DNA of 40,308 nt, taken from the NCBI GenBank assembly GCA_021781815.1, contig JAJXWB010000030.1, positions 1 to 40,308 of the forward strand, in the 5' to 3' direction. A program made the translations under genes and the position numbers. Every line of letters begins with the position of its first letter. Position 1 is the first letter of the stretch. Of this stretch, positions 11,638-20,599 are shown piece after piece. Origin of the DNA: Pseudomonadota bacterium (GTDB lineage Bacteria > Pseudomonadota > Alphaproteobacteria > Rhizobiales > Beijerinckiaceae). A model generated the notes under the pieces. The model saw nothing but the letters and a program-made list of their open reading frames with translations, had not been told where the DNA came from and did no database searches.

Positions 11638-11846
11638 GCGATGGCCCGGCGCATGCTTCCACGCGGATCGATGATCTCGAAGTGCGGATCGCTCATCAAG
11701 ATGCTGTCATCGCCGACCTGAACGACGTGATCACGTCGCAATGGCGAAAGATCGGCGCGCTCGAACGGCAAATCGCTCTGCTGCGCGAGGAGTTCCAGAA
11801 TGGGACCGCCTCGCGCGAGGCGCAGGAGCCGCCGCCGCATTATTGA
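11634..11846 (+). CDS. slyX: SlyX family coiled-coil protein
   Basis: SlyX is a short conserved protein of unknown function. The 70-residue product has the family's heptad pattern: IDDLEVRIAHQDAVIADL and SQWRKIGALERQIALLREE form one long predicted coiled coil (about residues 12-54). It ends in the characteristic PPPHY. The start codon overlaps the ClC stop by 4 bases, which argues for coupling, although no functional link to chloride transport is known to me. Confidence 0.85.
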   Translation: MSDGPAHASTRIDDLEVRIAHQDAVIADLNDVITSQWRKIGALERQIALLREEFQNGTASREAQEPPPHY

Positions 11847-11915
11847 GGGCAGGCGGACGCAGGCCGTCTGCGATGCGATGAGGCGTGGGCCAGGCCATCG
11901 AAAGCTGCGGTTCTT

Positions 11916-11943
11916 TTGACCTCGCCACGCCAATCCTCTAATC
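11916..11943 (+). promoter_or_regulatory. candidate argS promoter
   Basis: TTGACC (11916-11921) and CTAATC (11938-11943) are separated by 16 bases. The predicted start of transcription is around 11950, only a few bases before the argS ATG at 11953. There is no Shine-Dalgarno sequence in between, so the message could be leaderless or nearly so. Confidence 0.4.
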
Positions 11944-11952
11944 CCGCGTCCC

Positions 11953-13734
11953 ATGAACATTTTCGCTGATTTCCACGCCCGCATCGCAACTATTCTCGGC
12001 CGTTTCGCCGCAGCCGGCCGGCTGCCGCAGGATCTCGACCTGTCGCGCTTCGTCGTCGAACCTCCGCGTGAGGCCGCGCTTGGCGATCTTGCCGTCAACG
12101 CGGCGATGGTCTTCGCGAAGGAGGCCAAGGCCTCGTTCGGCAGTCCCCGTGTCTTCGCCGCCGAACTCGCCATTGCGCTCGCCGACGATCCGGATGTGGC
12201 GCAGGCGGAGGTGGCCGGCCCCGGCTTCATCAACATCCGCCTGAAACCGCACATCTTCCCGGCCGTGCTGCGCGCCGCTTTGGCGGCAGGCGCCAAATTC
12301 GGCGCTTCCCCGCAGGGCAGGGGCGGGCGGGCGCAAAAAATCAATGTCGAATACGTCTCCGCCAACCCGACGGGACCGATGCATGTCGGCCATGGTCGTG
12401 GCGCGGTGTTCGGAGACGCCCTGGCGAGCCTGCTCGAATTCGCTGGCCACGAGGTCACGCGCGAATATTACATCAATGACGCGGGCGCGCAGGTGGACGC
12501 GCTCGCCCGCTCGGCGCACATGCGGTATCGCGAAGCTCTGGGCGAGAATATCGGCGCGATCCCGGAAGGTCTTTATCCCGGCGATTATCTCGCGCCCGTC
12601 GGACGGGCGCTCGCCGCCAAATTCGGCCGCGGCCTGCTCGACCGGCCCGAGAGCGAATGGCTGGAGCTGGTTCGCGTCGCCACCATCGAAGCCATGATGG
12701 ACATGATCCGCGCCGATCTCGCCGCACTCAATATCACGCATGAAGTCTTCTTCTCCGAACGCTCTCTGACGCGGGGCGAGGGCGGCGACAGAGTCGCGCA
12801 GGCGATCGACTATTTGCGCGAAAAGGATCTTGTCTACGTCGGCCGCCTGCCGCCGCCGAAAGGGCAGTTGCCCGACGATTGGGAGGATCGCGACCAGACG
12901 CTGTTCCGCTCGACGCAGTTTGGCGACGATGTCGACCGGCCGCTGCTGAAGTCGGATGGCGGCTATACCTATTTCGCCAGCGACATCGCCTATCACAAGG
13001 TCAAGATCGACGGCGGCTTCGACACTCTGATCGACGTCTGGGGCGCCGACCACGGCGGCTACGTCAAGCGCATGGACGCCGCGGTCAAGGCGCTGTCGGC
13101 GGGTAAGGTCGCGCTGGACGTCAAGCTTTGCCAGCTCGTTAAGCTGATGCGCGCCGGCGAGCCGGTGAAAATGTCGAAACGCTCGGGCGACTTCGTCACC
13201 TTGCGCGAGGTTGTGGACGAGGTCGGCGTCGACGCTGTGCGCTTCATGATGCTTTTTCGCAAGAACGACGCGCCTCTCGAATTCGATCTGGCGAAAGTGA
13301 TCGATCAGTCCAAGGACAATGCCGTCTTCTATGTGCAATACGCCCACGCTCGCGCCAGGTCCGTGCTACGGCAGGCGCTGGCGGCCTTTCCGGGGCTCGA
13401 TATTTCGGCCGCGGCCCTGGCGGCGGCGTCGCTCGATCTGCTTGTCGATGAAGGAGAATTGAGCCTCGTCAAAATGCTGGCGCAATTTCCGCGCGTTGTT
13501 GAATCGGCTGGGTTCGCGCATGAGCCGCATCGCATCGCGTTCTATCTGCACGAACTGGCCAGTTTGTTTCACGCCCAGTGGAACAGAGGAAAAGACGCCC
13601 ACGACTTACGCTTTGTTAATGAAAACAAGAGAGATTTGACCTGCGCCAGGCTCGCGTTGATCCTCTGTTTATCAACCGTGCTGGCCACGGGACTGGGGGT
13701 GCTTGGTGTGAGCGCCCCGGACGAGATGCGCTGA
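11953..13734 (+). CDS. argS: arginyl-tRNA synthetase
   Basis: ArgS charges tRNA-Arg with arginine. The 593-residue class I synthetase has the N-terminal Add-1 domain, the HIGH box as HVGH (144-147, in [15 protein letters not shown]), the KMSKR loop as KMSKRSG (406-412), and a helical anticodon-binding domain ending in the usual C-terminus close to DEMR (canonical PERM-type ending). Length is normal. The ATG has no ribosome-binding site, with a promoter-like pair just upstream. It begins the plus-strand run argS, SPOR, nagZ, scpA, scpB, an order I recall from many Rhizobiales, where it usually follows dgt directly. Confidence 0.97.
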   Translation: MNIFADFHARIATILGRFAAAGRLPQDLDLSRFVVEPPREAALGDLAVNAAMVFAKEAKASFGSPRVFAAELAIALADDPDVAQAEVAGPGFINIRLKPHIFPAVLRAALAAGAKFGASPQGRGGRAQKINVEYVSANPTGPMHVGHGRGAVFGDALASLLEFAGHEVTREYYINDAGAQVDALARSAHMRYREALGENIGAIPEGLYPGDYLAPVGRALAAKFGRGLLDRPESEWLELVRVATIEAMMDMIRADLAALNITHEVFFSERSLTRGEGGDRVAQAIDYLREKDLVYVGRLPPPKGQLPDDWEDRDQTLFRSTQFGDDVDRPLLKSDGGYTYFASDIAYHKVKIDGGFDTLIDVWGADHGGYVKRMDAAVKALSAGKVALDVKLCQLVKLMRAGEPVKMSKRSGDFVTLREVVDEVGVDAVRFMMLFRKNDAPLEFDLAKVIDQSKDNAVFYVQYAHARARSVLRQALAAFPGLDISAAALAAASLDLLVDEGELSLVKMLAQFPRVVESAGFAHEPHRIAFYLHELASLFHAQWNRGKDAHDLRFVNENKRDLTCARLALILCLSTVLATGLGVLGVSAPDEMR

Positions 13735-13834
13735 GACTGCCCGAACAGGCTCCGCAGCGCGCGCCGGCCGGGGATTTCCGGCGGTGGTTGTCTCCAGACT
13801 TTCGTCCGGCGCCGGTCTCCAGCGAGGTTGCGAA

Positions 13835-15208
13835 ATGAGTGCATCGCCCGAACGCCGTGATCCTATCGACATCGAGGAGTTCGAGCGTCGTCTCCGTGCG
13901 CCCGAATCGCTCGATTCCGACAATGACCCGATGGCGGATCTGGCGCGGCTGGTCGCCGGACAGGGCCGCCCGCCGCGCGATCCCTTCGCCGCAATTTTCA
14001 ATGAAGGCGCGCGCAAGGCGCCGCAGATGGCGCCGCAACCGCGGTCGCCGCTTCTGGACAACGCCTTTGGCGCTTTTCCCGACGATGCGGATTTTCCTGA
14101 CCTGCGGCCCATGCTTCGTCCGGGCGAATTTCCGCCGCTTGCCGATCCGGCGGCGCCATCCGTCGAGGCGCCGGAGCCAGACGAATTCCATCCGTCTTCC
14201 GAATATGAGGATTGGGCCAGGGAGGATTTCGTTCCGCCAGATGCGGCGGCCGCGCCGAACGTCCCGCGCGTGCGCTCGAAAAAGCCGATTTATGTGACCG
14301 CCGCCATCATCGTGGCCGCCTTTGGACTGATCGCGACGAGCCTCGCCTGGCGTGGCGGCGCCGGCAATCCATCCGGCGTGGCGATCATCAAGGCCGCCTC
14401 GGGCCCGACCAAAGTGCAGCCGCAGGGCGTCGACGCAGCCGTCTCCTCGGATAATTCGACGCTTCTCGACAAATCCGCTGGACCACAGGTCAAGAAAGTG
14501 GTGTCGCGCGACGAGCCGCCGATGGACGTCAATGCGGCTGAGAAATCGCCGCGCGTGATTCCCTTGAGCGATAGCGCGCCCTCTGCGATGGCCGTTCCTG
14601 CTCCCCCGCCGCTCCGCGCGCAGGATCAGCCGCAGCAGCCGGCGTCGGTCTTCCCGGAGCCCAAGCGGGTCAAGACGGTCGCGGTCCGCGCCGACGGCTC
14701 GATTATCTCTTCCGAGAGCGCGCCTGCGCCTGCTCCCCCTCCGCGCCCGGTCCCGACGCCCGCCAGAAATGCGACGCCCAAGACTGATCAGCGCGCCGCC
14801 GCAACCCCGTCCGATTCTGCAAAGCCAGCGGCAGTTCGGCCGCAGCCCCGCACGGTTGCGCCGGTCAGGCCCGCCCCGAAGCCCAGGCAGACCGCAGCGG
14901 TCGAGCCGCAGGACGAAGCGGCGGCGGATGATGGAGCGCCAGCCGAAGCGCCGGCCCGGCCCGTGGCGTCGTCTGGAGGTTTCGCCGTGCAGCTCGGCGT
15001 GGCGGGTTCCGAGGCGGAGGCGCGTCAATTAGCGCAGCGGCTGGGCGAAAAATATTCGGGCCAGATCGGCGGCCGGCGCCCCTCCGTGCAGAAGGTCGCG
15101 GACAAGGCCCTTTACCGGGTGCGCGTCGGCGGACTGAGCCGCGAAGCGGCGGTCAGCGATTGCGAGCAGATCAAGTCTGCGGGCGGCGCCTGCTTCGTCG
15201 CCCACTGA
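13835..15208 (+). CDS. SPOR domain-containing single-pass membrane protein
   Basis: SPOR domains bind peptidoglycan stripped of stem peptides, usually at division sites. The 457-residue protein has an acidic/Pro-rich cytoplasmic region (1-148), one membrane segment (about 152-172, IYVTAAIIVAAFGLIATSLAW region), and a long disordered Pro/Ala-rich periplasmic linker. A C-terminal SPOR domain occupies about 380-457, with GGFAVQLGVAGSEAEA and LYRVRVGGLS as its strands. The layout is like FtsN. ATG 13835 has GAGG upstream, while the frame is open from 13784 without matching sequence. It ends 4 bases before nagZ. A role in septation is inferred from the domain and the nagZ link. Confidence 0.88.
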   Translation: MSASPERRDPIDIEEFERRLRAPESLDSDNDPMADLARLVAGQGRPPRDPFAAIFNEGARKAPQMAPQPRSPLLDNAFGAFPDDADFPDLRPMLRPGEFPPLADPAAPSVEAPEPDEFHPSSEYEDWAREDFVPPDAAAAPNVPRVRSKKPIYVTAAIIVAAFGLIATSLAWRGGAGNPSGVAIIKAASGPTKVQPQGVDAAVSSDNSTLLDKSAGPQVKKVVSRDEPPMDVNAAEKSPRVIPLSDSAPSAMAVPAPPPLRAQDQPQQPASVFPEPKRVKTVAVRADGSIISSESAPAPAPPPRPVPTPARNATPKTDQRAAATPSDSAKPAAVRPQPRTVAPVRPAPKPRQTAAVEPQDEAAADDGAPAEAPARPVASSGGFAVQLGVAGSEAEARQLAQRLGEKYSGQIGGRRPSVQKVADKALYRVRVGGLSREAAVSDCEQIKSAGGACFVAH

Positions 15209-15212
15209 GGCC

Positions 15213-16238
15213 GTGCCGCTCGTGACGCCACGCGCTTTTATCTGCGGATGCGCCGGTCCTGCGTTCGGTTCGGATGAAGAGACCTTTATCCGCGACGCTT
15301 CGCCCTGGGGGCTCATTCTGTTCCGGCGCAACGTGGTCGATCGCGCGCAGATGCGCGCGCTGACTGCGCGGTTCCGGGAACTCACGGGCAGGGCGGACGC
15401 GCCGGTGCTGATCGATCAGGAGGGTGGACGGGTCCAGCGCATGACCGCGCCGCACTGGAATGCCTATCCGGCCGCAGCGCGTCTGTCGGCCGTCTCGGAT
15501 GATCCGATCGTGCAGGCGCGCGCCGCGTTTCTGGCCAGCCGTCTCATCGCCCATGACCTTGCCGAGGTCGGCGTGACCGTGGATTGCGCGCCGGTGCTTG
15601 ATCTACCCGTAGACGGCGGTCATGAGATCATCGGCGACCGCGCCTGGGGCAGGGATGCCGAAACCGTGGCCCGCCTTGGCCGCGCAGCAGCCGAAGGGCT
15701 GATCGCCGGCGGCGTTCTGCCTGTTTTCAAGCATGTCCCCGGTCATGGACGCGCGCTGGCCGACAGCCATCTTGCGCTCCCCGTGGTCGAAACCTCGCGC
15801 GAGGAACTGGAGCGGACGGATTTTGCGCCGTTCCGCGCCAATGCCGACCTTCCGGCCGCCATGACCGCGCATGTCGTGTTCCGGGCGATCGACCCGGATC
15901 GGCCGGCGACGCTCTCGCCGATTGTCATTTCGGAAGTAGTGCGGGGCGCCATAGGCTTCGACGGGCTGCTGATGAGCGACGATCTGTCGATGAAAGCCTT
16001 GTCCGGCGGTTTTCGTGATCGCGCCGAGGCTGTATTCGCCGCCGGCGTCGACCTTGCGCTCCATTGCAACGGCGATCCGGCCGAGGCCGCGGAGGTCGCC
16101 GCCTCCGCGCCGCGTCTCGAAGGCAAATCGCTGGACCGCGCCGAAAAGGCGCTTGCGCGCATCGCCGGCGAGCGAGAGCTTTTCGATCCTGTGGACGCGC
16201 GCGCGAAACTCCACGCGACGCTTGATCCCCAGACCTAG
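15213..16238 (+). CDS. nagZ: beta-N-acetylhexosaminidase NagZ (peptidoglycan recycling)
   Basis: NagZ is a cytoplasmic GH3 enzyme that removes GlcNAc from 1,6-anhydro-muropeptides. The 341-residue protein has IDQEGGRVQR (67-76), the catalytic KHVPGHGRALAD with K173-H174 and D184 of the KH(F/I/V)PGHG(x)4D signature, and the nucleophile D256 in LLMSDDLSM. The start is GTG at 15213, close behind GAGG. A second GTG at 15222 is possible. The 4-base gap to the SPOR gene and the 46-55 bases to scpA indicate an operon. The product supplies muropeptides used in AmpR-type signalling in other bacteria. No ampR or ampG is in this window. Confidence 0.95.
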   Translation: MPLVTPRAFICGCAGPAFGSDEETFIRDASPWGLILFRRNVVDRAQMRALTARFRELTGRADAPVLIDQEGGRVQRMTAPHWNAYPAAARLSAVSDDPIVQARAAFLASRLIAHDLAEVGVTVDCAPVLDLPVDGGHEIIGDRAWGRDAETVARLGRAAAEGLIAGGVLPVFKHVPGHGRALADSHLALPVVETSREELERTDFAPFRANADLPAAMTAHVVFRAIDPDRPATLSPIVISEVVRGAIGFDGLLMSDDLSMKALSGGFRDRAEAVFAAGVDLALHCNGDPAEAAEVAASAPRLEGKSLDRAEKALARIAGERELFDPVDARAKLHATLDPQT

Positions 16239-16240
16239 AG

Positions 16241-16275
16241 CCGTCACATTCCCCGCGCACAAGTCCTGGTGACGG
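16241..16275 (+). repeat. inverted repeat between nagZ and scpA
   Basis: CCGTCAC (16241-16247) and GTGACGG (16269-16275) form a 7-base stem with a 21-base loop immediately after the nagZ stop. No T-run follows. It could weaken read-through or hide the scpA ribosome-binding region, but chance is not excluded. Confidence 0.35.
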
Positions 16276-16293
16276 ACGCGTTGAGTGATTCGG

Positions 16294-17103
16294 ATGGCGA
16301 AGGAGTTACCCTTCGAGATTGCCCCCCTGGACAAAGGGGAGACCGAGCAGCCCTTTCTCGTTGATGTCGACGGGTTCGAAGGGCCGCTTGATCTCCTGCT
16401 TGAACTTGCGCGCAGGCAGAAGGTCGACCTTGCCCGCATTTCCGTGCTGGCGCTCGTCGAACAATACCTCGCTTTCATCGAGGAAGCCCGCCGCGTCCGC
16501 CTGGAGCTAGCCGCCGACTATCTCGTGATGGCCGCCTGGCTCGCCTATCTCAAATCTCGCCTTCTTCTGCCCGAGCCGCCCAAGGCGGATGAGCCGGCCG
16601 CGGCTGATCTCGCCGCAGCGCTGGCCGAACGTCTGCGCCGCCTCGAAGCGATCCGCACGGCCGCCGAGCAATTGGTCAACCGCGCCCGCATCGGCCGCGA
16701 CATGGCGCTGCGCGGCGGGGCCGAAGGCATCGAGACCGTGGCGACGCCGCAATGGAACGCCTCGATCTTCGACCTCCTGTCGGCTTATGCGCGTCAGCGG
16801 CAGAAACAGGCATTGTCGCGCGTCACCCTGCGCCAACGCGCCGTCTGGTCGCTCGCCGAGGCGCGCGAGGCTCTGGAGCGCCTGTCGGGCATGGCTCAGG
16901 AATGGACCGTGCTCGACGATTTTCTGCTGCAATATTGCGTTTCGCCGGAGGTTGCGCGCACGGTGCGCGCCTCGTCGTTCTCGGCGTCGCTCGAACTCGT
17001 GCGCGAGGGATTTCTCGACCTTCGTCAGGATCGCGCTTTTGCGCCGATATGGGTCCGCCAGAAGCGGGCTGAAGCGCCTGTTCAAGCGTTGGCGGGAGAA
17101 TAG
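16294..17103 (+). CDS. scpA: segregation and condensation protein A (kleisin)
   Basis: ScpA is the kleisin that bridges the SMC heads and binds ScpB in the bacterial condensin complex. The 269-residue product carries the N-terminal signature VDGFEGPLDLLLELARRQKVDL (about residues 25-46 from this start) and LAADYLVMAAWLAYLKSRLLLP, followed by an acidic linker and the C-terminal winged-helix part ending in RQDRAFAPIWVR. ATG 16294 is preferred. GTG 16285 is in frame and neither has a strong Shine-Dalgarno sequence. ScpB follows after 9 bases. Confidence 0.95.
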   Translation: MAKELPFEIAPLDKGETEQPFLVDVDGFEGPLDLLLELARRQKVDLARISVLALVEQYLAFIEEARRVRLELAADYLVMAAWLAYLKSRLLLPEPPKADEPAAADLAAALAERLRRLEAIRTAAEQLVNRARIGRDMALRGGAEGIETVATPQWNASIFDLLSAYARQRQKQALSRVTLRQRAVWSLAEAREALERLSGMAQEWTVLDDFLLQYCVSPEVARTVRASSFSASLELVREGFLDLRQDRAFAPIWVRQKRAEAPVQALAGE

Positions 17104-17112
17104 GGATCTGAC

Positions 17113-17889
17113 ATGGCCGAAGCGGCGCGGGTATTTTCGTTTATCGAGGACGTAGACGCGGAAGCGCGCGACGCGCGGGATGCGGCGTTGGCCGAGGCGA
17201 AGCGTATTGTCGAGGCCCTGCTGTTCGCATCCACCGAACCGCTCGACGAAAGCGCTCTGGCCGAGCGCCTTCCCGAAGGGGCAGACATCGGCGGCACGCT
17301 TGCGGCGTTGCGCGCGGATTATGCAACGCGCGGCGTCAATCTCGCCCGCGCTGGCGCGAAATGGTACTTCCGCACTGCCGACGATCTCGGCTGGCTGCTT
17401 CGACGCGAGGAAAAGCCGCAGCGCAAGCTGACACGCGCCGCCGTCGAGACGCTCGCCATCGTCGCCTACCACCAGCCCGTCACGCGCGCCGAAATCGAGG
17501 ATATCCGCGGCGTTGCGATCTCCAGGGGCACGCTCGACGTGCTGCTCGAAACAGGCTGGGTGCGGCTGCGTGGTCGTCGCAAGGCGCCAGGTCGCCCTGT
17601 CACCTACGGGACGACGGAGAAATTCCTCGTCCATTTCGGGCTGGAGCAGATTTCCGACCTGCCGGGGCTGGACGAGCTGAAGGGCGCCGGTCTGTTCGAT
17701 GGCCGTCTGCCGCAGGGGTTCGGCGTACCGAAACCCGATGACAGCGACAGCCTCGCCGCCGACGAGGAGCCGCTGGACAGCGGCGACGCGGAAGACCTCC
17801 CGCTGCTCGGACTGCACGAAGAGGACGAGTGCACCGCCGCGGACGCACAAGGGCGCGAGGAGTCCCCGGACATGGACTCCGGGGACTAG
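17113..17889 (+). CDS. scpB: segregation and condensation protein B
   Basis: ScpB dimers bind ScpA and regulate SMC-ScpAB. The 258-residue protein has two winged-helix domains: EAKRIVEALLFASTEPLDE near 29-47 begins the first, and TRAAVETLAIVAYHQPVTRAEIEDIRG the second, followed by TGWVRLRGRRKAPGRPVTYGTT. The last 50 residues are acidic and low-complexity. The stop codon lies in the 3' arm of a hairpin at 17861-17887. I recall tatA-tatB-tatC following scpB in many Rhizobiales. Here an unrelated minus-strand gene ends 9 bases later. Confidence 0.95.
   Translation: MAEAARVFSFIEDVDAEARDARDAALAEAKRIVEALLFASTEPLDESALAERLPEGADIGGTLAALRADYATRGVNLARAGAKWYFRTADDLGWLLRREEKPQRKLTRAAVETLAIVAYHQPVTRAEIEDIRGVAISRGTLDVLLETGWVRLRGRRKAPGRPVTYGTTEKFLVHFGLEQISDLPGLDELKGAGLFDGRLPQGFGVPKPDDSDSLAADEEPLDSGDAEDLPLLGLHEEDECTAADAQGREESPDMDSGD
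17861..17887 (+). terminator. hairpin spanning the scpB stop codon
   Basis: AGTCCCCGG (17861-17869) and CCGGGGACT (17879-17887) make a perfect 9-base stem with a 9-base loop. The T of the TAG stop is the last base of the stem. A short mixed sequence follows, not a T-run, so if it ends transcription it may depend on Rho or act as a roadblock between two convergent genes. Confidence 0.5.
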
Positions 17890-17898
17890 GGACGAATC

Positions 17899-19113
17899 TT
17901 ACTTCTCCAGCGTTGCGGCGTCGTACACTTCGCCGAACAGGTTCCAGCGGTCGCCCCTGAAAGCTTCGAGTTCTTCCTGCTGGATCGGCGCGAAATTCGT
18001 CGGCGACGTGTTGACCTTGATTCCCGGCAGCAGCATGTCGAGCGACAGGTTGCGGATATTGGACGCCTGCTTCATCACGTTGGCGCGCGAGAGATCGTCG
18101 CCGCACGTCCTGAGCACATGAACCAGCGTCTGCGCGACGGTGTAGCCGTAAACCAGGCTGAGGTCTGACTTGTCGGCGCCGGGCATGTATTTGTCGACGA
18201 ACGCGGCCCATCTCTTGTAGCCGGCGTCGTCTTTCCAGCTTGGATCGTTCGCGTCCTTCAGATAGCCGGTCGAGATGACTCCCTGCGCTGCGTCGAATCC
18301 CGCAGGCTTCAGCACCGAGCCGACTGAGGCGGAAACGTTGTTGAGGAATTGCGTCGGCTTCCAGCCGAGTTCATGCGCCTTCCTGATCGCCATTGCCGCA
18401 AACTTCGGCGTGGTGATGTTGAAGAACGTATCGGCGCCGGACGATTGCAGTTGCGTCATCTGCGAATCGATCGTCGCGTCCGTCGTTTCGTAGGTGAGTT
18501 GCGCGACCGGCCTGAGCTTCCCGTTCAGGCCGTCGAGAAAGCCCTTCAGGTAGTCTTTCCCGTAATCGTCGTCCTGATACAGGATTGCGATCTTCGCGTT
18601 CGGTTTGGTCTTGAGGATATATTTTGCGTAGATGCGCGCTTCCGCCTGGTAACTGGGCTGCCAGCCCATTGTCCACGGAAAGTTCGTCGGGTCGTCCCAC
18701 TTGCTCGCGCCGGTCGCGACGAACAACTGAGGAACTTTCTGTTCGTTCATGTACTTCTGAATCGCGGAATTTGGCGGCGTTCCGAGCGAATTGAAAATCA
18801 TCAGCACGTTGTCGTTCTCGACAAGCTTGCGCGCTTGCTCGACGGTCTTCGGCGGGCTGTAGCCGTCGTCATAGCTGATGAAGTCGATCCTGCGCCCGTT
18901 GATCCCGCCCTGATCATTGATCATCTGGAAGAAGGCGGTTTCCGTTTTGCCGATCACGCCATAGGCGGACGCAGGCCCGCTGTAGGGCATGATATTGCCG
19001 ATCTTGATCTCCTTGTCGGTGACGCCCGGTCCGTAGACCTTCTGCGCAAGGGCTGATGGTGTGAAACACGCGCCCGCCAGCGCACTGGCGAGCATGATCG
19101 ACAGCAGTCTCAT
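17899..19113 (-). CDS. ABC transporter substrate-binding protein, branched-chain amino acid type (paralogue 1)
   Basis: The 404-residue protein belongs to the periplasmic binding protein type I family (LivK/UrtA-like, Peripla_BP_6). A signal peptide (MRLLSIMLASALAGACFTPSALA, about 23 residues) precedes the mature start near QKVYGPGV. Family segments include EIKIGNIMPYSGPASAYGVIG, GGINGRRIDFISYDDGYSPP and KIAILYQDDDYGKDYLKG. ATG 19113 follows GGGGAG with six bases between, matching its paralogue, so the start is well supported although the frame runs to 19233. No permease or ATPase genes flank it. It is a close relative of the next gene, with a 60-base perfectly identical segment. Ligand unknown; branched-chain amino acids, amides, urea and aromatic acids are all bound in this family. 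Confidence 0.9.
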   Translation of the reverse strand: MRLLSIMLASALAGACFTPSALAQKVYGPGVTDKEIKIGNIMPYSGPASAYGVIGKTETAFFQMINDQGGINGRRIDFISYDDGYSPPKTVEQARKLVENDNVLMIFNSLGTPPNSAIQKYMNEQKVPQLFVATGASKWDDPTNFPWTMGWQPSYQAEARIYAKYILKTKPNAKIAILYQDDDYGKDYLKGFLDGLNGKLRPVAQLTYETTDATIDSQMTQLQSSGADTFFNITTPKFAAMAIRKAHELGWKPTQFLNNVSASVGSVLKPAGFDAAQGVISTGYLKDANDPSWKDDAGYKRWAAFVDKYMPGADKSDLSLVYGYTVAQTLVHVLRTCGDDLSRANVMKQASNIRNLSLDMLLPGIKVNTSPTNFAPIQQEELEAFRGDRWNLFGEVYDAATLEK

Positions 19114-19290
19114 TGACGTCTCCCCGCACTGACGCGTTGCACGGCGTACCGTTTGCAACGCTTGCGCCCGCATGGTCGCAGGCCGCAGGAGAGCTAGCGC
19201 GCGGTGTGAAATAGTCACGCCGCGGCGCCACATGTCGCGAAGGGCGGATCGCAGGCGAGCTATCCGAACCCGGGCGTCCTCGCCCCGACG

Positions 19291-20499
19291 CTATTTGTGA
19301 GAGACGTCGTAGACTTCGCCGAACAGGCTCCAGCGATCGCCCTTGAACATCTGGAGCTGCTCCTGCTGGATGGGCGCGAAATCGGTGGCGGACGTGTTGA
19401 TCCGGATGCCCGGCAGAAGCATGTCCAAAGAGAGGTTGTTGATGCTCGCCGCCTGCTTCATCACGTTCTCGCGGGTCAGGTTGTCGCCGCACTGTCCGAG
19501 GACGTAGGCCAGCGTCTGCGCGGCCGAGTAGCCGGTCACGATGCCGCCATCGCTCTTGTCGGCGCCGGGCATGTATTTGTCGACGAACGCGGACCATGTC
19601 TTGAAGCCCGGGTCGTCCTTCCACGTCGAATCCGTCGGATCCTTGAGATAGCCGGTCGAAATGATCCCCTGCGCGGCGTCGAAGCCCGCAGGCTTCAGCA
19701 CCGAGCCGACCGAGGCGGAGACGTTGTTGAGGAATTGCGTCGGTTTCCAGCCGATCTCGGCGGCCTTCTTGATCGCCATCGCCGCGAATTTCGGCGTGGT
19801 GATGTTGAAGAACGTGTCGGCGCCTGACGATTGAAGCCGCGTCATCTGGGAGTCGATCGTCGGATCGGTGGTTTCATATGTGAGCTGCAACACCGGCTTG
19901 AGCTTCCCGTTCAGGCCGTCGAGAAAGCCCTTCAGGTAGTCTTTCCCGTAATCGTCGTTCTGGTAGAGGATCGCGATCTTCGCGTCCGGCTTGGTCTTGA
20001 GGATGTACTGCGCGTAGATTTTGCCTTCGGCCTGGTAGCTCGGCTGCCAGCCCATGGTCCACGGGAAATTTTTCGGATCGTTCCATTTCGAGGCGCCGGT
20101 CGCGACGAACAATTGCGGAACTTTCTGGTCGTTCATGTATTTCTGGATCGCCGAGTTCGACGGCGTTCCCAGCGGATTGAAAATCAGCAGCACATTGTCG
20201 CTCTCGACGAGCTTGCGCGCCTGCTCGACTGCCTTGGGCGGGCTGTAGGAGTCGTCGTAGCTGATGAAATTGATCCTGCGGCCGTTGATCCCGCCCTTGT
20301 CGTTGATCATCCGGAAGAAAGCTGCCTCGGCCTTGCCGATCACGCCATAGGCGGACGCCGGTCCGCTGTAGGGCATGATGTTGCCGATCTTGATCTCCGT
20401 ATCCGTTGCGCCAGGTCCGTAAGCCTTCTGCGCGAAAGCCGGCGCTACGGCGCACGCGCCCGCCAGCGCGCCGGCGAGCGCAATCAAAGCCAGTCTCAT
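19291..20499 (-). CDS. ABC transporter substrate-binding protein, branched-chain amino acid type (paralogue 2)
   Basis: The 402-residue product is very like its downstream neighbour throughout, indicating tandem duplication. The signal peptide runs to about residue 23 (ending in PAFA before QKAYGPG). The binding-protein core has EIKIGNIMPYSGPASAYGVIG, GGINGRRINFISYDDSYSPP and NDDYGKDYLKGFLDGLNG. ATG 20499 has GGGGAG six bases upstream. ATG 20505 sits right against the same site and is less likely. There are 177 bases between the paralogues, so each may have its own promoter. No LivH/M/G/F genes are in the window, so the membrane partner must be encoded elsewhere or be shared. Confidence 0.9.
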   Translation of the reverse strand: MRLALIALAGALAGACAVAPAFAQKAYGPGATDTEIKIGNIMPYSGPASAYGVIGKAEAAFFRMINDKGGINGRRINFISYDDSYSPPKAVEQARKLVESDNVLLIFNPLGTPSNSAIQKYMNDQKVPQLFVATGASKWNDPKNFPWTMGWQPSYQAEGKIYAQYILKTKPDAKIAILYQNDDYGKDYLKGFLDGLNGKLKPVLQLTYETTDPTIDSQMTRLQSSGADTFFNITTPKFAAMAIKKAAEIGWKPTQFLNNVSASVGSVLKPAGFDAAQGIISTGYLKDPTDSTWKDDPGFKTWSAFVDKYMPGADKSDGGIVTGYSAAQTLAYVLGQCGDNLTRENVMKQAASINNLSLDMLLPGIRINTSATDFAPIQQEQLQMFKGDRWSLFGEVYDVSHK

Positions 20500-20599
20500 G
20501 AGCATCTCCCCTAGCTGAAGCGTTGCGTGGTCTTCCACTTGCGTCGCCCGCGCCCGCTCGCGGCGGGCCGCCGTCACGCTAGCGCATCAAGGGGAAGAG

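Noticed and set aside
13616-15028. A 470-codon minus-strand open frame opposite the SPOR gene
   Set aside because: It is rich in Arg/Gly repeats with no domain, and the plus strand has a clear SPOR domain and membrane segment.
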